A stretch of DNA of 64,000 nucleotides from Amborella trichopoda. Its lineage: Eukaryota > Streptophyta > Magnoliopsida > Amborellales > Amborellaceae. Every line of letters starts with the position of its first letter. Position 1 is the first letter of the stretch. This document shows positions 57,081-64,000 of this stretch, one piece after another. The position numbers and the translations under genes were made by a program. The stretch covers positions 138,234 through 202,233 of the forward strand of contig NW_006494942.1 of NCBI RefSeq assembly GCF_000471905.2. Reading direction: 5' to 3'. The notes under the pieces are model-generated. The model searched no databases. It saw nothing but the letters and a program-made list of their open reading frames with translations, and was not told the origin of the DNA.

Positions 57081-58189
57081 GCTTGCCCTGCTGAATGTTG
57101 GGATTTGAGAGAAGCGAGAAGGGCAACATTCAAAAAATTTCCTTTAGCTTTATTACTTTTTTCTTCTTAGCCACAGGACCACGTGAACACCGAGGAGATC
57201 TATGCCATGTTGTAACTAGGATGCTTAGATGTTTGGATGCAATGTACAGGTCCATCCATGGAGATTTTAGGGAGAGAGGAGACATTTTTGAGGGATCATG
57301 TAGAAGTCCTCACCCTCAAGGGACTAATTGTGATTCTGACAGCTGAGAATTTTGTACGGACTTCGTTGGTCAGAATCAGGCCCATCTGGCGGTCAAGTGC
57401 CATGCTAAACGGCATTTTTCCCATTTTGGTCTAGGTTTGGTTGTTTTGTTGTTTGTTTTAGATGGTCTGCTGAAGTGCCTTTGGTTGGAGTCCATCAGCA
57501 TGGTGCACCAGATTGTTCTCAGTGGGCAGGGTACCTCAGTTTATCAAGGTGACCAGCTGTGGGTATAACCCCTGCCTACTACTTGCAGTTTTGTTTATGT
57601 AACAAGTCCAAGTTATGGCTGACTTTGGCCTTCTTGGGGTATCTTTAGCATTTTGGAGTGTGTTTGTGACCTCGTGGAATAGTGCTTTTCCTCATGAGAC
57701 TTGTCTTGCCTTCTTAGCAAGTCTTTTTTGTAAATGGACTCAGGCTGTAGGAATCTTGCTTGATGGTCATATTTTTTGATCCTGATATTGTGACACTAAG
57801 GATTTTTCTTTTGATTGTGGGTTGAAGACGCCTGTTGAGGCAAGTGCTGCATCAACCTGTTTATAGGTCCAAGCGTCCTTTGTGGATTTTCACTTGGATT
57901 GAGAAGCGGCGCCGTAGTGACGGTTTTCACCAACTTCCTTTTCTTTTGGGCTCTTTTACCCATGACCTTTTCGGCCATGTCCAACCTTATTCTTCATTTT
58001 TGCTCACGGTGCCCTTTCAAGTTTTCACCGTGCCAGGGTTTTTATTCATGGAATTCTCTTAGTCATGGTTTCGTTACCATGCCTGTCTATCATTTTTACT
58101 CATGTCGTTCCCTTGTTCAAGTATACACCATGCCCGCTATTTTTTTTTCTTATTTTTCCTCTTTTTTTGTTTTTTTCTTGTGAAGGCAT
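57081..58189 (-). other. Conserved 3' block of E4
   Basis: 57,081-57,420 matches the block before the LTR in E1, E2 and E3 (TTTGAGAGAAGCGAGAAG near 57,105). 57,830-58,190 matches E1 7,500-7,860 in reverse (GTTTTCACCGTGCCAGGGTT near 58,021). The middle (57,420-57,830) has no counterpart that I can see and no gene. Confidence 0.6.
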
Positions 58190-59105
58190 GTTTAAGGTCA
58201 TGCCTTCGAGACCTGTGCGAAGCCATTTAACGTCATGCAGCCAAGACATGCACTACAGTTTAAGGTCATATAGTTGGACCATACTGAAGATGAATGGTAG
58301 TCTGTGGAGGCCATAAAGTGAGCATGGTGATGGTTTGACTCACTCTGGGGAGATGGAACGAGGCTACCTATAAAAGATGGATGATGTATGAATTGTGAGT
58401 GAAAAGTGGTGACCCACTAGCTGACGGTAAGTATGGATGGAAGGATGGCTCGTCGTTTTGTGAGCATGGTAAGACTCACTAGGGAATGATGAATGATAAT
58501 GAAGGGATATGGATTTACTAGAGGGTTATGAAGGTGATGCAAGCACATGAATGGGTCAGTTTGGGAAGACGTGCATATGGACACACGTAAAGGGCGTGTG
58601 CAAGTGTGTTGGAGCGAGTTTAAGGTCATGCCTCCGGGATCTATGCAAAGAAGTTTAACGTCATGCGGTCAGGACATGAGCTATAGTTTAGGGTCATATA
58701 GCTTGGACCGTGGTTATGCAGTTTAGAGTCATGCAACTAAGACCATGCAGTTTAAGGACGTGCAACTAAACCTCCACTACAGTTGAAGGTCATATAGTTT
58801 AGACCATGTTGCTAAGCCTTTTAACGTCATGCAGCCAGGATGTGCACTATGGTTTTAGGTCATATAGTTTGGACCATGGTTATGCAGTTTTAAAGTCATG
58901 CAACTAGGACCATGCAGTTTAAGGTCATGCAACTAGACCTCCGCTCAGCTTAAGGTCATATAGTTTAGACCATGTAGTTTAGGATCGTGCATCTAGACCA
59001 AGGCTGTGCAGTTTAAGGTCATGCAGCACGGACTAAGGCTGTGCAGTTTAAGGTCATGCAGCACAGACCAAGGCTGTGCAGTTTAAGATCATGCAGCTCA
59101 AACCA
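58190..59105 (-). repeat. Inverted 35-bp array of E4
   Basis: The first part (58,190-58,620) has scattered units; 58,620-59,105 has about thirteen contiguous ones (GCAGTTTAAGGTCATGCAGC plus ACGGACTAAGGCTGT). The best pair, GTGCAGTTTAAGGTCATGCA at about 59,005 and 59,040, is 35 bases apart. Orientation agrees with a minus-strand E4. Confidence 0.9.
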
Positions 59106-60032
59106 TGGTGTGGGCCACCCAGTAGGTGAAAATTTAAGGGGGATTGGTCTGTAGGTAGTAATTTGACTTCCTACGGGTAAAATGATAACAAGGGTTTTAG
59201 ATGGGAAGCAGACTTCACTGGGGATTAGGGGACAAATATGACTCCCTATGGAACTCCATGGGAAATAGGCTCATGGAAGCTAACCCGACTGATAGGGATA
59301 TGATAGCTTGATACGCGACTGACCCAGAGGGGATTGAAGGGGTAAGCACAACCTTAACTCCGTTGGGGATCAATGGGCTACAGTACGAGTGTAGTTCCTA
59401 CTTGAAATGAGGGACAGCGACCTGCTCTTGACTCCATTAGGGATGACCAGTCATGACCTGGGTGGAACGACTTGGATGCAACTCCACTGGGGTTGACAAA
59501 GGTTATAACATTGATGGAACTCCACTAGAGATAGTGGTAGAATACTCACAGTGATGATCAAGTTCAGACATGCGCAGTGGTAGCCACAGACAGCAGCAAC
59601 ATACGCGGCGATAGTCATTGGCACACATAGCGCTAGCACGAGCAATGCTGGCATGCACATGAGTGATCACGGGCGACAGTAGTACTGGCAAGCACAGCGT
59701 TGGTTGCATGTGGCATTAGTCACGCTCAGCGATACGAAATACAACCGTTGTTTAGCCTATGTTCGGGCCTCAGGCTTCGGCTTAGTTCAGCCCTTCTGAA
59801 GGTCAATGTTCGGCGTTGCACAAGCAGTGCTAAACCTTTGTTCGATCCTCGGGTTTGAGCCCGACCCGGTCTAGCCCATCTGAAGGTTAGTGCTCGGTAT
59901 TGCGTGATCGGCGGTAAGCCACTGTTCGGGCTTTGAGTCTGAGCCTGACCTAGTCCGACGCTTTGTCGATTGGCCGTCAAGGACCTGTCTGGTACTCTTG
60001 CTTTTTGAGGGGTACCTTGGTGAAGCTTCACC
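59106..60032 (-). other. E4 3' region up to the antisense promoter
   Basis: 59,110-59,530 is the inverted CCCCAGTGG block (GACTCCCTATGGAACTCCAT, GGGGATTGAAGGGG). 59,540-59,740 has short CpG-rich units (GCGATAGTC, GGCATTAGTCACGC). 59,750-59,990 is GC-rich, with GGGCCTCAGGCTTCGG-like triple repeats of about 100 bases that match 19,000-19,190 in reverse. No gene is seen. Confidence 0.6.
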
Positions 60033-60052
60033 TATATAAGGGGATTAACCCC
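60033..60052 (+). promoter_or_regulatory. Antisense TATA box with GGGG/CCCC hairpin (E4)
   Basis: TATATAAGGGGATTAACCCC at 60,033-60,052 has a four-pair stem with an ATTAA loop. GTGAGAGAGAGG follows 40 bases later. PMD coding begins about 1 kb downstream on the same strand. E4 itself runs on the minus strand, so this promoter is antisense to the element. Confidence 0.7.
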
Positions 60053-61080
60053 ATTTTTCACTATTTTTATCTCAAGTAAAACAGTAACCGTGAGAGAGAG
60101 GAAAGGACTTCTGGCGAGAACTCCGGTGTCAGCAGAGTACTCGGGTCAGGGTTTTGTAGGCAGTGTGACGAGCAAGAGAAGGTTCCGGATGTGAGGCGAG
60201 ATGACCGACAGGGAAGACTGGGATAGTCGCGATGGTTGTCATCGCCAGATTGAGGACCAAGCAGCTTACGAAGGTGAACTTAGGTTCTGACAGTGATTAT
60301 TGAGATACCGGAGAGGTGGGAAAGAGGCAAGGGAGGGTCGCCGGGGCACTTTTGTGGATTCCTGGTTGTTTCTCAATGGTTTTACATCACCGGGGAGTAG
60401 TGGGAGAGTAGCAGAAGTGTTTTCTGACATCGGGAAGTAGTGGAAAAGGTGTCACAGTTGGTTTTCAATGAGCGGGGAGACGGTTTCCCAGTGGGCAACT
60501 GAAGGTCGAAGGGAAAGTGAACAGCTGCAGTTAGTCTGACAATCGCAGGGAGAACGGCTGTCAGCCCACATGTGCGAAACGTGCGTCAGGCCGTGTCATG
60601 GTGGAAGTTGTCAAGTGGCGCTCCCGGGGCTCGAGATGACACGTGTGGTGCATGCGAACAGCTTGAGCGCAGCCAGTGTTGAACGCGGGTGGCATTAGCC
60701 CCTCACAGGATAACTCCTTGGGTTGGCACACAGAATTGCGTCTTAAGGCAGCAATCGGCGATAGCCTCTTGGTCGGACGACGGCATCGCATCATGGTCAA
60801 TGCACGGTGCTACTACTTCAGTGGGCACATAGCGATAGCCTCCACAAACATAGCCGGCGTTAAGTTTTAAGCAACCAACTTGCAAACGCAGCCGGTGCTA
60901 CACCTAGGGAACCTAGTCGGCAGTAGCTTTGTGAATTAACATTTGTAGCTAGGACAGCCAGCGCCAGTCTTTATTTACGCAGCCAGCGATAGCCTTGCCT
61001 TTTGCGTAGACAGGATAGCCTTTCGGCGTCATTCCTGTCGTGAAGAATCTCCCACGGGTAGGTGAACTTGGCACCAACAC
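60053..61080 (+). other. Leader between promoter and PMD ORF (E4)
   Basis: About 1 kb without a shared long frame. Repeated GGGGAG and CGGGAAGTAGTGG segments lie at 60,390-60,480, and CpG-rich GCCAGTGTTG/GCGATAGCC units at 60,560-61,000. It could be 5' untranslated sequence or hold an intron; no clear splice pair stands out. Confidence 0.45.
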
Positions 61081-62494
61081 ATTTACCGGTGAAAGCTTGG
61101 TGAGGGGTGAGCCCATCTGGCTCACCGATGCATTGTGTGAACCAAGGTAGGCCCTTGAGTGTCACCTTATTAATGACCCCATCTGCTTTAAGGTAAGAGA
61201 AGACAGTGACAGTAATGTAAGGATGGAAGAAGGAGTAAGCCTCTTCCATTGTTTGCATAGGAATGTGACCTCAGATGACGAATTGCATACTTTAGGTAAG
61301 AGGATGGTGAAAACCACGGGCCTGAAGTGGTCCTCTGCTAGTCTCCCGGTGAAAAGGGACCATCAATATTTAAAAGGATATTCTTCATGGACCATAAAAG
61401 TACTAGGCCGATATTGGGGCATTCTGAACCGCGCTTCCCTACTAACCGCCATCCAGTGCTCGACAAGCTGCTATGACCATTTCTCAAACACGGTCAAGGT
61501 ATTGTTGGAAACGTGGAGCCATGCTTGTAACACATGGCTGCTTGATCATGGAGAGGCAGGGATTTTGCTGCTAGATATGCACTTCATCAGTGGGCTCCCA
61601 CTCATCGGCGCTGTAAGACGAGTTTGTGCCCTCGAACTTAGTCATTTTTGGAGGTGAATGGGTCGGGAAAGAAGAACCACTAGCTGGACTTCAGGACCTA
61701 TTTGAAATTTACCAGTTTCTTTACTCCGAGTCCAAGAATGGACACGTCTCCTTCACCCAGTGGGTGCCATTCTTCTACAGAGACTGCACTGATGATGTTG
61801 GTCCAAGCCCAAGGAGAAAGGGTAAAGTACCCATGAAGGGAACCCCTCCAGTATTTGAGTTGCAAAGTGGGAACGACCATATCTTCCTGGCAGCATACTT
61901 AGTGCTCTTCTTGTGCAAGTTCGCTCTCCCGAGAGGAGCAGACACTATACATCCAGGCACGTTCTATGTGGCCTGTGACATGGCAAGGAGGCGAGAGTAC
62001 GCGCTTATGACCGCAGCATCTACTACGTCTTGGGAGCCGTGTTTAAAGGAAAATCCTATCAGGGAGATGAAGGGGGAAATGGCATAGTGGACAACAAAGC
62101 CCTCCCAGGGGATTTTAAGATGCCTTTCCCCCTTCACTAGGTGTACGGCTAGCTTGGGACTTGTTTGCCCAACACCTATACCAAAAATAGGGTGTTGGAG
62201 GAAACAATGAGTCTGTTTCTCTTGAAGATTGTTGGGCAGAAGGCAATCTTCCATACTCATGGTCATGCATGTAGCATGTTCAGCAATGACCACCTCCACA
62301 TGAGCCATCTCGCCTTGTTGGTTGGATGCCTTACAAACTGTGCCTTTGCCGATGAACTAAGCAAGAACTTGGATGGTGCTCCCACTACTCATAAGGAGCT
62401 CATGTTCATGTTGAGCATCAAGGGCGGAGTTCTACCTCACCGCACCATCCATAGTGCTAAGCTCGAGGGGTATTTCCCTCATAGATTCGCTTAG
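61081..62494 (+). pseudogene. Plant mobile domain ORF of E4 (antisense extra ORF)
   Basis: The longest PMD copy, about 470 codons over three frames. In order: GEPIWLTDAL; FHCLHRNV and LGKRMVKTTG (61,241-61,318); LLETWSHACNTWLLDHGEAG and MHFISGLPLIG (61,504-61,610); SNLVIFGGEW after a frameshift near 61,617; FEIYQFL; FTQWVPFFYRD; DHIFLAAYLVLFLCKFALPR (61,876-61,935); GTFYVACDMARRREYAL; and, after a second shift near 62,080, a FPLH.VYG.LG segment with two TAG codons and an open tail to 62,494. These are PMD (aminotransferase-like) landmarks. PMD proteins act in the nucleus and are linked to silencing and genome stability in host genes; function here is unknown. It is broken. Confidence 0.85.
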
Positions 62495-63267
62495 CATCAC
62501 AAGCTTGATCAAGGCTACACCCATGATGATACTCGAGCAGGGAGAAAAACTAGAGAGAAGTTGTCGATCTATGAAGATGGATGCAAAAACTTCAGCAGCA
62601 GCACGCCTCGTTCGAGCAGCCAAATCATGACGCTCGCATACCCGATTGACACAAAGCTAATTACATTATGTGCATAAGGTTCGAGGATATCTTAGGTCTG
62701 AACCCCATGTATGATAAACGATTGGATTCACACACGGAGGCATCGAAGTTGCTGTAAATTTTAGCCACCGAATTTCCAAATTTTGACAAAAAACTCAAGA
62801 CAACAAAATCTTTGTCCAAACACGAAATTGAACTACGTTTGTTGCCACACAATAGTGATGGCATGCTTAGTGTGATTCAGCAAAAAAACTAAAGAAAAAC
62901 ATCAAGAAACAAGCACACTATCGTTCCAAAGTTTGCAAGATTCATCCAAATTTTGAGTCGCATGATCGTGGCCTAAAAAACATGATCCATGCCTCAAAGT
63001 TAGTATCAAATCGATCGCCATGCCTATCCCTACAAGAAAAAAATCATCTTTTGATCAAACAGGCATCAGAGCACCCCGGATCATCTACGGAAGATCACGC
63101 AAGTTCTAAGGCTGCAGCAGGGACTGTTTTTGAATTTCAGACATTGTTGGGCAAGGGCAAAGCAATCCTTTTGCACCTAATTTCAAAATTTATTATAATT
63201 AAATTAAATTGTAATTATCATCAATTTAGGTAGCTTTTGGGTATCCACCCATGTTTGGGTCCAAATC

Positions 63268-63332
63268 TATATAAACATGCAAAGTCTACTTATAAAAGAC
63301 TTTTGGGTTCATACCTTCAATCATTCAATAAA
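63268..63332 (+). promoter_or_regulatory. LTR promoter and polyadenylation signal (right-edge fragment)
   Basis: TATATAAA at 63,268-63,275 follows TCCACCCATGTTTGGGTCC; AATAAA is at 63,327-63,332, 59 bases later. This is the best preserved pair in the window. Confidence 0.78.
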
Positions 63333-63719
63333 TATTTCAATTCTTGCTTAAGTTTGTGGGTGCATATTTGAGTGAGAGAGAGAGAGGAAAGAGAAGAAAA
63401 GGGTTGATACCCTTTGATAAAGTAATTTTCTCTCTCCTCCTCTTTTCTCTCTCATTTCTTTCTTTCTCTTTCCTCGTCTCTATCTCCGTCTTTCTCTCTC
63501 CTCTCATCTACGTCTTTCTTTCCTATTTTGTCTCTGATCTCCTTTATCCACTTTCCTCTTTAGATTTCATTCATTGTTCCTCTCTTCCCTGTTCTCTCTC
63601 TCTGCTCTCTTTCTCCTTCTTCTCCGTTCGTGCATGGCGAAGTCGATCGCTTGGCATGATGTTGTTTCCTTTCAGAGACACGAACAGTGAGCCTGGCCTT
63701 AACCCGAGTGGCAGGCTGG

Positions 63720-64000
63720 GCCTCTATCGAAGTCTCCTTATCTTCTTCGTCTGACACAGACAGTGGAAGCACATCGCAACCCATGTCTTCTCTCTCATCT
63801 TCTTCGTTTGACATAGACGCCAGAAGCACATCGCCGCCCATGTCTTCTCTTTCTTCTTCATCTGACCCAGACAGTGGAAGCACATCGCTGCCCATGTCTT
63901 ATCTCTCTTCTTCTTCATCTGACACGGACGATGGAAGCACATTACCACCATGTCTTTTCTCTCTCTTCTTCTTCGTCAGACACGGACGGCAGAAGCACAT
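63720..64000 (+). repeat. ~58-60 bp minisatellite at the right edge
   Basis: At least five units of CAGTGGAAGCACATCGCTGC plus CCATGTCTTCTCTC and TTCTTCATCTGACAC. It is the plus-strand form of the array at 33,940-34,640. It is cut by the window end. Confidence 0.85.

Larger units (their letters stand above)
62520..64000 (+). mobile_element. Family A LTR fragment running off the window
   Basis: It begins inside U3 (GCAGGGAGAAAAACTAGAGAG near 62,537, matching E3 26,310 and E1 9,140), so its left end is lost at the junction with the E4 PMD region. U3 continues to the promoter at 63,268, then a CT tract (63,420-63,620) and a ~58-base minisatellite (63,720-64,000). The terminal block and LTR end lie beyond the window. 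The minus-strand ORFs over the minisatellite are artefacts. Confidence 0.78.

Noticed and set aside
60971-61258. 95-codon minus-strand ORF opposite the PMD start
   Set aside because: The plus-strand frames here match the E5 PMD copy (GEPIWLTDAL, FHCLHRN), whereas the minus-strand frame has no counterpart.

Overview
The window looks like repeat-filled, probably heterochromatic DNA from a seed plant with a large genome. I find no host gene, tRNA, rRNA, CRISPR array or bacterial feature. Nearly everything readable is LTR retrotransposon: broken Ty3/gypsy gag-pol genes, long LTRs of two families, and the tandem arrays these elements carry. The pol genes have the normal RNase H plus a second one before integrase and no chromodomain. 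That combination is the hallmark of the Tat (Ogre/Retand-type) lineage. No species can be named from the sequence.

Family A is the Tat-like family. Its sense layout, pieced together from several copies, is gag, pol, an antisense ORF carrying a plant mobile domain (PMD, aminotransferase-like), an antisense TATA box followed by a GGGG/CCCC hairpin, a long non-coding 3' region full of tandem arrays, a purine-rich tract, and an LTR. The LTR starts TGTTGGAAG-like and ends CACCTAACCA. Copies: E1 (+, 1-11,244: pol, 3' region, 3' LTR); E6 (+, 11,725-20,287: gag-pol and 3' region); E2 (-, 20,288-25,300: LTR and 3' region, set into E6); E3 (+, 25,561-28,744: LTR); E5 (PMD antisense at 37,300-32,766, promoter at 38,315, more 3' region at 53,263-53,699); E4 (-, 53,700-62,494: LTR, 3' region, promoter, longest PMD copy). 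An LTR fragment (+) runs from 62,520 past the window end. Three family A LTRs behave as solo LTRs: 33,045-36,489 (splits the E5 PMD ORF), 38,345-53,257 (itself interrupted twice) and 49,904-52,790.

Family C is a different LTR family whose LTRs end GTGACA. It has one almost perfectly bounded element on the minus strand, 41,825-49,581. This has a TGAAA target-site duplication, two 2.6-kb LTRs, a primer-binding site for initiator tRNA-Met, a polypurine tract and an internal region holding only a broken gag. It is a gag-only non-autonomous element (TR-GAG/LARD type). Family C also left an LTR copy at 28,745-31,665 and an LTR fragment at 11,245-11,709.

The nesting gives a relative order. E5 is oldest. 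It was hit by the solo LTR at 38,345, which was later hit by the gag-only element and by the solo LTR at 49,904. Separate family A insertions hit E5 at 33,045 and 53,700. No element here looks able to move by itself, since every gag, pol and PMD reading frame is broken. The most interesting signals are the antisense PMD gene with its conserved promoter, the 47-49 bp satellite module shared by the LTRs and internal region of the gag-only element, and the fast turnover of arrays at homologous positions. No alignment or search was run; identities and boundaries marked approximate were judged by eye.
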